A stretch of 64,000 bases of DNA, taken from contig NZ_JAAVUQ010000004.1 of assembly GCF_018449515.1 (NCBI RefSeq), positions 310,001 to 374,000 of the forward strand, in the 5' to 3' direction. Positions within the stretch are counted from its first letter, which is position 1. Each line of letters begins with the position of its first letter. The notes beneath the pieces were generated by a model that did no database searches, had not been told where the DNA came from, and was given only the letters and a program-made list of their open reading frames with translations. Position numbers and translations under genes: made by a program. This document shows positions 47,658 to 56,541 of the stretch, in pieces. The DNA comes from Caballeronia sp. dw_19 (lineage in GTDB: Bacteria > Pseudomonadota > Gammaproteobacteria > Burkholderiales > Burkholderiaceae).

Positions 47658-48581
47658 ATGCGTACGCTTCTAAAGCGGCACGCGGCGCCTGCACGCGCCG
47701 CACTTATGTGGGCGGCAGGTGCCGCCTGCCTTGCGGGTTCATCCGGCACCTGGGCGCATGCGGTGGTCGGCGACCGGGTCTTCCCGGCGACGATGGCCGT
47801 GGACGACCCCGGCGTCGGCGATGAATTCGACTTCCAGTACGGCCACATCAAAAGTCCGACCGACGATGGTGACAACATGAACGTCAACACCGCCTCGTTC
47901 GAATGGGACAAGCTGATTACGTCGAATCTGGCTTTCAGCATTGGCAGTGCCTACGTCACGCAGAACGCGCCCAACGGGGGCTCAGCAAAGGGCTTCGACA
48001 ACGTCACACTCGGCCTGAAGTATCTGGCTTACTCCAACGCTCGCCATGAGTTCATGGCATCGGTCGGCGTGAACACCGAACTGGGCGGCACAGGCGCTCG
48101 TGCGATTGGCGATTCGTCTTCCACCATCACGCCAACGGTTTATTTCGGCAAGGGCTTCGGCGACCTTCCGTCGAGTCTCGGCTTCCTGAAGCCATTCGCG
48201 ATCACGGGTGAAATCGGACCTAACCTGACGACGTCTCGATCGTCACCGAACTCGCTCGACTGGGGCACGACGCTGCAGTACAGCATCCCCTATCTGCAGC
48301 AGCAGGTGAAAGACCTCGGCTTGCCGCAGCCGCTCGCCAACCTGATTCCGGTGGTCGAGTTCCCGATGAACACCTGCACCGCGGGTCCGTGTTCCGGCCA
48401 TACGACCGGGACCATCAACCCCGGTTTCATCTGGCTCAACCGCTATGGTCAGCTAGGTATCGAAGCGCAGATTCCGGTCAATCGCGCGACGGGCAACCAC
48501 GTCGGGATCCTGCTTCAGGCGCATCTGTATTTCGACGATATCTTTCCTAACTCTGTCGGCAAGCCACTCTTCAATCCATGA
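47658..48581 (+). CDS. Outer-membrane beta-barrel-like protein of a copper cluster
   Basis: 307 aa. A signal peptide (WAAGAACLAGSSGTWAHAV) is followed by a chain rich in alternating amphipathic strands (NLAFSIGSAYVTQN, FMASVGVNTELGG, FLKPFAITGEIGPNL, RYGQLGIEAQIPVN) ending in an aromatic-poor LYFDDIFPNSVGKPLFNP. This pattern fits an outer-membrane barrel or related family found beside CopC/DUF2946. No metal motif is obvious except two cysteines in NTCTAGPCSGH. The stop overlaps copC's start by four bases, so they are translated together. Confidence 0.7.
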   Translation: MRTLLKRHAAPARAALMWAAGAACLAGSSGTWAHAVVGDRVFPATMAVDDPGVGDEFDFQYGHIKSPTDDGDNMNVNTASFEWDKLITSNLAFSIGSAYVTQNAPNGGSAKGFDNVTLGLKYLAYSNARHEFMASVGVNTELGGTGARAIGDSSSTITPTVYFGKGFGDLPSSLGFLKPFAITGEIGPNLTTSRSSPNSLDWGTTLQYSIPYLQQQVKDLGLPQPLANLIPVVEFPMNTCTAGPCSGHTTGTINPGFIWLNRYGQLGIEAQIPVNRATGNHVGILLQAHLYFDDIFPNSVGKPLFNP

Positions 48582-48955
48582 AAATTGCTCTTATGAAAAT
48601 TGCCACCGTGCGCACGTTAATCGCCGCAGCCGCTCTTGCGAGTACGCAACTCGCTCAAGCGCACGCCTATCCACAACATCAGGAGCCGGGCGCGGGAGCC
48701 ACCGTGTCGACATCGCAAAAGGAAGTGGCGATCGAGTTCGACGATGGACTCGAACCCGCATTCAGTTCGATCGCCGTCACCGATGCGCAGGGCAAGCCTG
48801 TCACCAGCGCAAAGTCAGTGGTTGATCCGGCGGACAAGAAACACATGTCGGTCGCGCTGAATGCGTTGACGCCCGGTGTTTATTCGGTCGCCTGGATTGC
48901 CGTCGCCGACGACGGGCATCGCACCCAGGGGCACTACAGTTTCACGGTCAAGTAG
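48578..48955 (+). CDS. copC: CopC-family periplasmic copper-binding protein
   Basis: 125 aa. A signal peptide (VRTLIAAAALASTQLAQAHA) leaves a mature protein starting with His after AQA, the position of the N-terminal copper ligand; DDGHRTQGHYSFTV supplies the second conserved His/Asp region. The fold is the CopC cupredoxin-like sandwich. There is no Met-rich loop, so it is a Cu(II)-type CopC. CopD, often fused or adjacent, is not present. Confidence 0.88.
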   Translation: MKIALMKIATVRTLIAAAALASTQLAQAHAYPQHQEPGAGATVSTSQKEVAIEFDDGLEPAFSSIAVTDAQGKPVTSAKSVVDPADKKHMSVALNALTPGVYSVAWIAVADDGHRTQGHYSFTVK

Positions 48956-48970
48956 GCAAGGACCGATTGC

Positions 48971-49004
48971 CGTTGCGGCTCACGCAAGCGCGTGAGCCGC
49001 AACG
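48971..49004 (+). terminator. 15-bp perfect hairpin after copC
   Basis: CGTTGCGGCTCACGC (48971-48985), a four-base AAGC loop and the exact reverse complement (48990-49004), 15 bases after the copC stop. The stem is very stable but lacks a T-run; it may be a factor-assisted terminator or an mRNA-stabilising hairpin. Confidence 0.6.
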
Positions 49005-49056
49005 ATCGAATGCGCCACTCTGCATCATGAGCACCGGCCTTAGTGGAGAGGTTGGC

Positions 49057-49258
49057 CTAAGCTTGGTTATGCCCCACGCCCTTAAAGAACGTATAGCAAA
49101 ACACGCCATCGTCTTGCGTGCTTCTATGCAGATCCCGGATGCCGTCATCGAAATCTTCCGGCTTGATCAGGCCGGCCGATATAGCGGATAAACGCACACC
49201 TTCGATCATCGCGGTGAAGGTCTTCCGTGTAAATCCGTCCACCAGATCGGGCCGAAAC
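49057..49258 (-). pseudogene. SAM-dependent methyltransferase C-terminal fragment
   Basis: The minus-strand frame from ~49258 reads FRPDLVDGFTRKTFTAMIEG, then VRLSAISAGLIKPEDFDDGIRDLHRSTQDDGVFCYTFFKGV and a stop. Methyltransferases with this tail usually have ~250 further residues upstream, absent here: the frame abuts the stop of the GNAT gene. It is a truncated remnant. Confidence 0.6.
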
Positions 49259-49696
49259 CTAAAGCGCCCGCGAGAGCCGCGTTAGCGTATCAACGCGGTG
49301 CCAGCCAGCCTTTTCCCAAAAGGCCATGGCCGCCTCGTTATCAACGACCACATCCAGATGCACCCATCCCAGGTGGTGTTCCCGGAGCCGCTCGATACAT
49401 CTGTCGATCATTGCCCTGGCGAGGCCTTGACCGCGCGAAGCCGGTGCGACCACAACGTGCTGGAGAAATCCGCGGCGGCCATCATGGCTAGCCAGGGCGC
49501 AGCCGACCAGCTCGCGATCATTGACAGCAACGACGCTCAGACCAGGGTTCCTGGCCAGCAACCGTTCGATCCCCTCCTTGCCGTCGGTAACCGGTCGAAT
49601 GTCGACACCCGGCGTACTCTTCCACAGTGCAACAACAGCGTCATAGTCAGCCAATACCATTTCTCGAATCTGTTCGCCCATCATCCATCCTGTCAA
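49259..49696 (-). CDS. GNAT family N-acetyltransferase
   Basis: Up to 145 aa; starts at 49696, 49684 or 49681 (MTGWM-MGEQIREM) are all possible. The acetyl-CoA motif is LQHVVVAPASRGQGLARAMIDRCIERL (R-G-x-G-x-A), followed by LDVVVDNEAAMAFWEKAGWHR, the standard GNAT end. It acetylates a small amine or protein terminus; substrate unknown. The methyltransferase remnant adjoins its 3' end. Confidence 0.85.
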   Translation of the reverse strand: MTGWMMGEQIREMVLADYDAVVALWKSTPGVDIRPVTDGKEGIERLLARNPGLSVVAVNDRELVGCALASHDGRRGFLQHVVVAPASRGQGLARAMIDRCIERLREHHLGWVHLDVVVDNEAAMAFWEKAGWHRVDTLTRLSRAL

Positions 49697-49917
49697 GAGC
49701 TATTGTTTAATGTTAAATACTGCGGCTTAGTCACAGCCAAAGATGGTGTAAAGCTCGCCTCTGCGGCAAGCCACTTTAGCAACGCGCTGGAAGCAGCACC
49801 CATGGACGCCGCGCACCCTGCTGCGGCGAATGAAACAACGCTTACATTGGAACGCTATTTTAAGGGCACGGCCGAGGAGCGGCCGGGCGTGTTATGCGTG
49901 CCGCGAGTTCACCAGGA

Positions 49918-50808
49918 TCAAGTTGCAGCATGCACCATCAACTCGTCTGCTCTTGAAAGAAACAACTTCAGGACGGGTGATGCGTTTGACCTGCTGTAGC
50001 CGATAACCAGATCAATTGTCGGTGCATCGCCTTCAAGAGGGCGGCTGACCACCGACCACGGCAAGAGATTGTTTGCATACTCCGGCATCAGCGCCAACCC
50101 GCGCGTGGATGCGACGAGCGACATGGCCATCGCCAGATTATCGACTCCGTGTTCGGGCGTGATATTGACCCCGCTCTGCTGCAGATACCGCTCAATCACT
50201 TCGTGCAGCACCCTCGCCTTGTTCGAGGCCATGATGAACGGCTCGCCCACGAGATCCCCGGGACGGATCGCCGCTCGCTCGGTCAATGGGTGGTCGCTCG
50301 GCATGAGCACAACGAGCTTTTCACGGCTGACTACGCGATAGTCGAGATCAAACCCCGGTTCGGCACGTAAAAACGCGAGGTCGAGCTTGCCGCGTGCGAG
50401 CGCGTCGGCGAGGTCCGGCGAATAGTGGCTCGATACCGTCACGTCGATGTTCGGCAGTTCATCGCGCAGCACCTGCATGGCGCGCGGCAGCCAGGTCATT
50501 TCCTGACCGGTCAGGAAACCAAGTGCAAAGACCTGTTTCGTGGGTTGCGCAGCGCGGCGCGCCGCCTCAATAGCGGCGTCGACTTGCGTCAGCGCTAATC
50601 GCGCATGGTCAAGGAACGCCTTGCCCGCCGCCGTCAGCTCGACCCCACGCGCGCTCCGGTTGAACAGTTCTGCTCCAACCTCGTCCTCCAGATCACGGAT
50701 CTGCCGGCTAAGCGATGGTTGCGACGTATGCAGTCGACGTTCAGCCGCAACGGTCAGGCTACCGGTCTCCGCGACGGCCACAAAGTACCGCAGATGTCGA
50801 AGCTCCAT
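49918..50808 (-). CDS. LysR-type transcriptional regulator of the detoxification cluster
   Basis: 296 aa. Canonical HTH (MELRHLRYFVAVAETGSLTVAA, then HTSQPSLSRQIRDLEDEVGAELF) and effector domain (~90-296). It is divergent from a seven-to-eight-gene plus-strand cluster beginning at 50990. A perfect palindrome with T-N11-A spacing (50828-50844) lies just before its start and is the likely autoregulatory and target operator. Confidence 0.92.
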   Translation of the reverse strand: MELRHLRYFVAVAETGSLTVAAERRLHTSQPSLSRQIRDLEDEVGAELFNRSARGVELTAAGKAFLDHARLALTQVDAAIEAARRAAQPTKQVFALGFLTGQEMTWLPRAMQVLRDELPNIDVTVSSHYSPDLADALARGKLDLAFLRAEPGFDLDYRVVSREKLVVLMPSDHPLTERAAIRPGDLVGEPFIMASNKARVLHEVIERYLQQSGVNITPEHGVDNLAMAMSLVASTRGLALMPEYANNLLPWSVVSRPLEGDAPTIDLVIGYSRSNASPVLKLFLSRADELMVHAAT

Positions 50809-50827
50809 ACACTTCCTTCAATTTAGC

Positions 50828-50844
50828 CATGCCTGGCAGGCATG
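50828..50844. promoter_or_regulatory. Palindromic LysR box
   Basis: CATGCCTGgCAGGCATG: an 8-bp perfect inverted repeat around one central base, with T50830 and A50842 11 bases apart. It lies 20 bases from the LysR start and 146 bases before the alpha/beta hydrolase gene. Confidence 0.6.
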
Positions 50845-50989
50845 CCCGCCAGCCTACAAAGTCTTTTTACTTTCCGCAAGACCCCACTAAATTACGCGTC
50901 AGGCAGCGACGAAACGGCAACGACCTGTTCATCGCGACGACTTGGAATCTATCCCGCTCCATACCTTTCATCTATATCGGAGAATCGCC

Positions 50990-51853
50990 ATGACCAGCCA
51001 TACGCACCAAACTGCCCCGACGCAATTCGTTGATGCAAACGGTATCCACTTCGCTTATCGGCGCTTCGGCAAGACGGGCGGCGTGCCGCTCGTATTAAAC
51101 ATCCACTTCACCGGCACGATGGATCACTGGGACCCGGCTGTTACCAACGGACTTGCGCAGGGTCGCGAAGTGATCCTGTTCAACAATGCCGGAATCTCCA
51201 GCACGTCAGGCGAGGTACCGCAGTCGATTGAAGAAATGGCCGCCAACGCTGCCGCCTTTATCAAGGCACTCGGACTCACGCAAGTCGACGTGCTCGGTTT
51301 TTCGATGGGCGGCCTGATCGCACAGGAACTGGCGCTGGCCGAGCCGCAGCTCGTACGCCGCCTGATCCTGGTTGGCACCGGCCCGCGCAGCGGCGAAGGC
51401 ATGGAATCGCTTACGCCGGAAGCGCAGGATATTTTCAGCGCGACTTACGAAGAGCCGGATCACCTGTGGCTTCGCGTGCATTTCTCGCCGTCGGATGCGA
51501 GTCAGGCAGCCGGCCGCAAGTTCCTGCAGCGCTTCCGTCTGCGCACCGAAGGCCGGGACCCCGAAGTCAACGACAAGGTCGCACCGGCGCAACTCGCCGC
51601 ACTCGCCAAGTGGGGCGTGCCCCGCGAGAACCCTTTCGATTACCTGTTGGCGCTCGCTCAGCCCACGCTCGTGATCAACGGGGATAACGACGTAATCATC
51701 TACTCGATCAACTCGTGGATTCTGCAGCAGAACATTCCGAACGCGCAGTTGATCATTTACCCGGACGCCAACCACGGCTCGCTGTACCAGTATCCCGAGC
51801 GCTTCGTGACGCATGTGGCGCAGTTCCTGTCCGAGAGCGGCGAACACGCCTGA
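50990..51853 (+). CDS. Alpha/beta hydrolase, serine type
   Basis: 287 aa from ATG 50990 (preceded by CGGAGAA). Oxyanion-region strand LVLNIHFTGTMDHW, nucleophile elbow GFSMGGLIAQE, acid in NGDNDVI, and catalytic His in DANHGSLYQYP. It resembles the chloroperoxidase/esterase-like hydrolases often found with NAD(P)H reductases. It is the first gene of the cluster controlled by the divergent LysR. Confidence 0.88.
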   Translation: MTSHTHQTAPTQFVDANGIHFAYRRFGKTGGVPLVLNIHFTGTMDHWDPAVTNGLAQGREVILFNNAGISSTSGEVPQSIEEMAANAAAFIKALGLTQVDVLGFSMGGLIAQELALAEPQLVRRLILVGTGPRSGEGMESLTPEAQDIFSATYEEPDHLWLRVHFSPSDASQAAGRKFLQRFRLRTEGRDPEVNDKVAPAQLAALAKWGVPRENPFDYLLALAQPTLVINGDNDVIIYSINSWILQQNIPNAQLIIYPDANHGSLYQYPERFVTHVAQFLSESGEHA

Positions 51854-51925
51854 GCCAACGTTCACGTTGATGTTCATGCGCTGAATTGTCAGATGGTTTT
51901 ACATTCAACCTGCAGGAGTCTGATC

Positions 51926-52672
51926 ATGACCAACCTCACCGGAAAGACCGCGCTCGTCACGGGCGCTTCACGCGGCATCGGCCGTGCCAGCGCGCTTGCA
52001 CTTGCCAAAGAAGGCGCACAAGTGCTGGTTCACTACAGCAGCGGAGAAAAGGAAGCGGACGCGGTCGTTGCCGAAATTCGTGCGGCCGGCGGCAACGCTC
52101 AAAAGGTCGCCGCGAATCTGCGCGATGCCGACGGCCCGCATACGCTTGCCCAACGTGTACGCGCTGTGGTGGGCCATCGGCTCGACATTCTGGTGGCGAA
52201 CGCCGGCATTTCGAAGTCGGCGAGCATCGAGGAAACGACTGTCGAAGATTTCGATAACCTGTTCGCCGTGAATGTGCGCGCACCCTATTTTCTTGTGCAG
52301 CAATTACTGCCGGTGTTGTGCAAAGGCAGCAGCGTTGTTCTGCTGTCGTCGCTCGCAGCGCATACGGTGGTCGGCAAGCTGCCTGCCTATGCGGCGACCA
52401 AGGGCGCGGTCGATACCCTCGTCAAGCATTTCGCCTCCGCGCTTGGCGAACGCGGTATTCGCGTGAATGCGGTCGCGCCCGGCGTGGTCGCAACCGATAT
52501 GTCGAGTTTCACGAAGACTGAGGAAGGACGCGGGGTGGCGATCGGCATGCAGGCGCTAAAGCGGGTCGCGCAACCCGATGACATCGGCAGTGCGGTCGCG
52601 TTTCTTGCGTCGGATGCGGCGCGCTGGATTACCGGCGAAACGCTGCACGTAGACGGCGGCTCGAAGCTCTAA
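51926..52672 (+). CDS. SDR family oxidoreductase
   Basis: 248 aa from ATG 51926, preceded by AGGAG. Cofactor motif TGASRGIG (~12-19), VANAGISKSA, catalytic Ser in LLSSLAAH, and YAATK (YxxxK) intact, with ITGETLHVDGGSKL at the end. It probably reduces a carbonyl using NADPH, similar to FabG-like reductases. Second gene of the cluster. Confidence 0.9.
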   Translation: MTNLTGKTALVTGASRGIGRASALALAKEGAQVLVHYSSGEKEADAVVAEIRAAGGNAQKVAANLRDADGPHTLAQRVRAVVGHRLDILVANAGISKSASIEETTVEDFDNLFAVNVRAPYFLVQQLLPVLCKGSSVVLLSSLAAHTVVGKLPAYAATKGAVDTLVKHFASALGERGIRVNAVAPGVVATDMSSFTKTEEGRGVAIGMQALKRVAQPDDIGSAVAFLASDAARWITGETLHVDGGSKL

Positions 52673-52765
52673 CCCAAACGAATTAAAGCACATTTTCAGC
52701 GTGTGTGAAAAACCCGATTGATTAGGTATCCACACTTAAATTAGACCCGATAAAGGAAAATTCAA

Positions 52766-53413
52766 ATGACATCCTCTGCCCCCGTATTGTACGAATCAAA
52801 AGGCTCCCCGAACGCACGCCGTGTTCGCATCTTCATCGCGGAGAAGGGAATCGATATCCCGATGAACCCGGTCGACCTGGGCGCCAAGGAACAGTTCTCC
52901 GACTCCTACCGCGCAATCAATCCGCGCAGTCAGGTACCGGCGCTGGCTTTAGCCGATGGTCCCGTCATCACTGAAGTGCTCGCGATCTGGCGTTATCTGG
53001 AAGAGGCGTATCCACAATCCCCGCTACTGGGGACGACGGCCGAGTCAAAGGCTCTCGTCACCATGTGGGAACGCCGCGCAGAACTGGATGGCTTCGCACC
53101 GGTCATGGAGGGCGTGCGCAACGCGGTCGCCGGACTGAAGGGCCGCGCGCTCTCGGGCCCACACGCTTATGACCAGATTCCCGAACTGGTCGAGCGCAGC
53201 AAACAACGCGTGGCGAATTTTTTCTCCGACTTTAACGTTCGGCTCGAGACGGTCCGGTTCGTAGCCGGCGATGAATTCTCGGCAGCAGACATCACCACGC
53301 TGGTCACGGTCGACTTCGCAACCAACGCGCTGAAGATGCCGATCCCAGCAGAACACGCCGCATTTCGTCGATGGTACGACGAGGTCTCTGCCCGGCCGAG
53401 CGCTACCGCATAA
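52766..53413 (+). CDS. Glutathione S-transferase family protein
   Basis: 215 aa. The thioredoxin-like domain begins LYESKGSPNARRVRIFIAEKG; the cis-Pro motif is SQVPALAL and the gamma-Glu site is ITEVLAIWRYLEEAYP. The C-terminal domain includes EFSAADITTLVTVDFA. Probably conjugates glutathione with electrophilic products or substrates of the reductases encoded around it. Confidence 0.9.
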   Translation: MTSSAPVLYESKGSPNARRVRIFIAEKGIDIPMNPVDLGAKEQFSDSYRAINPRSQVPALALADGPVITEVLAIWRYLEEAYPQSPLLGTTAESKALVTMWERRAELDGFAPVMEGVRNAVAGLKGRALSGPHAYDQIPELVERSKQRVANFFSDFNVRLETVRFVAGDEFSAADITTLVTVDFATNALKMPIPAEHAAFRRWYDEVSARPSATA

Positions 53414-53415
53414 AA

Positions 53416-53451
53416 CCGTTGCGCCGGTCCTTGGCGACCGGCGCGTAACGG
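53416..53451 (+). terminator. Hairpin after GST gene
   Basis: GCGCCGGTC (53421-53429) and GACCGGCGC (53436-53444) form a 9-bp stem extended by CCGTT/AACGG outside a two-base bulge. No T-run. It sits between the GST and the reductase genes, so it may partially separate two transcripts within the cluster. Confidence 0.5.
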
Positions 53452-53484
53452 ACCGAATACGCATTACCTGCTAAAGGAAAGATC

Positions 53485-54600
53485 ATGGCTCACTTGTTCA
53501 CATCGAAGAAAGTTGGCGCCTATACCCTCTCGCATCGTGTGGTCCTTGCACCGATGACCCGCCTGCGCACCATCCAGCCCGGCGACATCCCCAGCCCGAT
53601 GATGGCCGACTTCTACGGCCAGCGCGCATCGAATGGCGGGCTCGAAATCATTGAAGGCGTCAGCATCTCGATCCCCGCACGCTCGTACCTGGGCGCCGCG
53701 AGCTTCTATCACGACGGGCAGATAGAAGGCTGGAAGGCCATCGCCAATGCTGTTCACGCCAAGGGTGGCCGCGCCTTCATGCAGCTCATCCACGGCGGCC
53801 GTCAAAGTCACGTCGAGATGACTGGCGGTGTTGATCCGGTCGCACCGTCTGTCGTCCCGTTCGACGGCGTCGCGCTGACCAAGGACGGATTCGTTCCGGC
53901 TTCACCGCATCGGGCGCTTGGCATTGAAGAGATTCCGGGCATTGTCGAAGAATTTCGCGTTGCAGCACAACGCGCGCTGGATGCAGGTTTCGATGGTGTC
54001 GAGCTTCACGGTGCGAACGGCTACCTGGTGGATCAGTTCATCCAGGACGGCACCAACAAGCGCACCGACGCTTACGGCGGCGGAATCGAAAACCGCGTCC
54101 GCTTCCTGCGCGAAACCGTTGAAGCCCTTATTTCCGTGTGGGGCGCGGATCGGGTCGGCGTGCGCATCTCGCCGTCAGGCGAATGGGGCGGCATCTCCGA
54201 CAGCAATCCCGAAGCAACCTTCAGCTACGTCGCGAAGGTCCTCGACGAATACAAGATCGCGTATCTGCATGTGATCGAGCCGCGCATCAAGGGCGATGAA
54301 ACGCTGCATGAAGGGCAAGCGCCCGTTGCAACGAAGTATCTGCGTGCGCACTTCTCCGGTCCAATCATCGCGGCCGGCGGTTTCGACGGCGACAGCGCCG
54401 AGGCGATCGTGGCATCCGGCGATGCAGACCTGGTCGCATTCGGCCGTCACTTCTCGTCGAATCCTGATTTGCCGTATCGTCTGGAGCACAAGCTGCCGCT
54501 CACACCGTATGTCCGCGCCGCGTTCTGGGGCGGCGATGAAAAGCATTACTCGGATTTTCCCGCTTATTTGCCTACTGTAGAAGTCGCAGAAGCCGTGTGA
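53485..54600 (+). CDS. Alkene reductase, old yellow enzyme family
   Basis: 371 aa FMN-dependent ene-reductase (NemA/xenobiotic reductase type). Signatures: VVLAPMTRLRT (FMN contact), FMQLIHGGRQSH, GFDGVELHGANGYLVDQFIQDGTNKRTDAYGG with the proton-donating Tyr, and AAGGFDGDSA / AFGRHFSSNPDLP binding the phosphate. It reduces activated C=C bonds or nitro groups with NAD(P)H. There is a paralogue at 59609. Confidence 0.94.
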   Translation: MAHLFTSKKVGAYTLSHRVVLAPMTRLRTIQPGDIPSPMMADFYGQRASNGGLEIIEGVSISIPARSYLGAASFYHDGQIEGWKAIANAVHAKGGRAFMQLIHGGRQSHVEMTGGVDPVAPSVVPFDGVALTKDGFVPASPHRALGIEEIPGIVEEFRVAAQRALDAGFDGVELHGANGYLVDQFIQDGTNKRTDAYGGGIENRVRFLRETVEALISVWGADRVGVRISPSGEWGGISDSNPEATFSYVAKVLDEYKIAYLHVIEPRIKGDETLHEGQAPVATKYLRAHFSGPIIAAGGFDGDSAEAIVASGDADLVAFGRHFSSNPDLPYRLEHKLPLTPYVRAAFWGGDEKHYSDFPAYLPTVEVAEAV

Positions 54601-54630
54601 ACCGGATGGCGCTTCGGCGCCGCGCTTGAA

Positions 54631-54655
54631 CCCAGCTTGGACCCAGCTTGGACCC
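54631..54655. repeat. 2 x 11-bp direct repeat before MDR gene
   Basis: CCCAGCTTGGA occurs twice in tandem plus a partial third copy, directly upstream of the next gene's ribosome-binding site. Confidence 0.6.
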
Positions 54656-54674
54656 ACTTACTCTGGAGAGTCTC

Positions 54675-55664
54675 ATGTCACGCACCATCAAGTTTGCCAA
54701 AGCCGGCGGTCCCGAAGTCCTCGAATTCGTGGAGACAACAGTACCCGCTCCCGGTCCGACCGAAGTTCGCATCAACGTCAAGGCAATCGGCATCAATCGC
54801 GCCGAGGCGATGTGGCGCTCGGACGCGTATATCGAACCCGTCAAGTTCCCGGCCGGTCTTGGGTACGAAGCAGCGGGTATTGTCGATGCAGTGGGCAGCG
54901 ACGTCACCGGCCTCGCGCCCGGCGACAAGGTCAGCCTGATTCCATCGTTCTCGATGAATCAGTACTTCACGTACGGCGAAGTCATCGTGGCGCCTGACTA
55001 TGCAGTCGTCAAGCATCCGGAATCGCTTTCGTATGCCGAAGCGGCATCGGTCTGGATGATGTTCGTGACGGCTTACGGCGCGCTCATCGAAGATGCGAAA
55101 GTAGGCAAGGGCGATTTTGTCATCATCCCGGCAGCGTCGAGCAGCGTTGGACTCGCGGCGATCCAGATTGCCAACTACGCCGGCGCCACGTCCATCGCGA
55201 CAACGCGCACGGCCGACAAGAAACAGCAGTTGCTCGATGCGGGCGCGGCGCACGTTATTGTCACGGACGAGACTGACCTGGTCGAAGAGGTCAAGCGAAT
55301 CACGGACGGCCAGGGTGCGCGCGTGGTGTTCGACCCAGTCGGCGGTCCGAACTTCCCGAAGCTGATTTCCGCGCTGTCGTTCCAGGGCATTGCGTACATC
55401 TATGGCGCGCTTAGCGAGGGTGTGACGCCCCTGCCCGTGCTGGACATGATCGCCAAGATGATCACCGTCAAGGCTCACAACATCTGGCTGACGAGCGGAG
55501 ACGCGACACGTCGGAAGGCTGCGGTGGAGTACGTGCTGAAGGGACTTGAGAGCGGCGCGCTCAAACCGGTGATTGATCGCACTTTCACGTTCGACGAAAT
55601 TGTCGACGTGCATCGCTATCTGGAAACCAACGGCCAGTTCGGCAAGATCGTGGTGACCGTATAA
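54675..55664 (+). CDS. Zinc-independent MDR family (quinone-oxidoreductase-like) reductase
   Basis: 329 aa from ATG 54675, preceded by GGAGAG. N-terminal GroES-like domain (PEVLEFVETTVPAPGPTEVRINVKAIGINRAEAM), then GLGYEAAGIVDAVG, where the zinc-enzyme GHE histidine is Tyr, so it is a zinc-free enzyme. The Rossmann motif PAASSSVGLAAIQIANYAG (~155-173) binds NADPH. It resembles quinone/enone reductases and follows the ene-reductase gene, as in the second cluster. Confidence 0.9.
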   Translation: MSRTIKFAKAGGPEVLEFVETTVPAPGPTEVRINVKAIGINRAEAMWRSDAYIEPVKFPAGLGYEAAGIVDAVGSDVTGLAPGDKVSLIPSFSMNQYFTYGEVIVAPDYAVVKHPESLSYAEAASVWMMFVTAYGALIEDAKVGKGDFVIIPAASSSVGLAAIQIANYAGATSIATTRTADKKQQLLDAGAAHVIVTDETDLVEEVKRITDGQGARVVFDPVGGPNFPKLISALSFQGIAYIYGALSEGVTPLPVLDMIAKMITVKAHNIWLTSGDATRRKAAVEYVLKGLESGALKPVIDRTFTFDEIVDVHRYLETNGQFGKIVVTV

Positions 55665-55763
55665 GCAAAAGCGCCGCCGCCCGGTCGCGGGCGCTGGCAC
55701 CCGATGAAGGGCCGTGCGATCGCAGGACTTGCTTTCGCGCTGGCCGACCAAGGAGCAAACGAA

Positions 55764-56513
55764 ATGACCAACCATCCTGTTGTACTCATCACGGGCGCGC
55801 TGACCGGCATCGGTCGCGCCGCCGCCTTTGCATTCGCCCGCGAAAACGCGCGGATTGTGGTGTCGGGCCGCCGCGTTGAAGAAGGCCGGAAGCTCGCCGC
55901 CGAACTGAACGCACTCGGCGCGGAAGCTGAATTCTTTCAGGCAGATGTCCGCTTTGAAGACGATGTGCGCAATCTGGTCGACGGCGCAGTGGCCCGCTTC
56001 GGGCGGCTCGATGTAGCGGTCAACGCTGCGGGCGCTGAAGGCGAGTCGGCGCCCGTGATGGAGCAGACGCCCGAGCGCTACGCAGCCGTCTTCGATACCA
56101 ATGTGCTCGGCACGCTGCTTGGCATGAAACACGAACTGCGCGTGATGACCGCGCAAGGCAGCGGCAGTATCGTCAATATCTCGTCGACAATGGGCGCGCG
56201 CGGCGCGGCAGGCGCGTCGATCTACGTGGCCAGCAAGCACGCGGTGGAGGGTCTTACGAAGTCTGCGGCGCTGGAGGCTGCGGCGTTCGGTGTACGGGTC
56301 AATGCCGTCGCCCCCGGTCCCGTGGAGACTGCAATGCTGAATCGCCTGACAGTAAATGCGGAACGCAAAGCGGCCTTTCTCGCGGCCGTCCCGCTCAAAC
56401 GCGCTGGAACGCCTGAAGAAATCGCCGACGCCATTGTGTTCGTTTCGTCCGACAAGTCGAGCTTCATGACCGGCGAAGTCCTCAGGGTCAATGGCGGACG
56501 AACCGCGTCGTAA
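55764..56513 (+). CDS. SDR family oxidoreductase
   Basis: 249 aa from ATG 55764, preceded by AAGGAG. TGALTGIG cofactor motif, VNAAGAEG, catalytic Ser in VNISSTMGARG, and YVASK (YxxxK), ending MTGEVLRVNGGRT. A classical NAD(P)-dependent carbonyl/alcohol oxidoreductase of unknown substrate. Fourth oxidoreductase of the cluster. Confidence 0.9.
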   Translation: MTNHPVVLITGALTGIGRAAAFAFARENARIVVSGRRVEEGRKLAAELNALGAEAEFFQADVRFEDDVRNLVDGAVARFGRLDVAVNAAGAEGESAPVMEQTPERYAAVFDTNVLGTLLGMKHELRVMTAQGSGSIVNISSTMGARGAAGASIYVASKHAVEGLTKSAALEAAAFGVRVNAVAPGPVETAMLNRLTVNAERKAAFLAAVPLKRAGTPEEIADAIVFVSSDKSSFMTGEVLRVNGGRTAS

Positions 56514-56541
56514 TACCTTTGATATCCCCAGGAGATAACCG

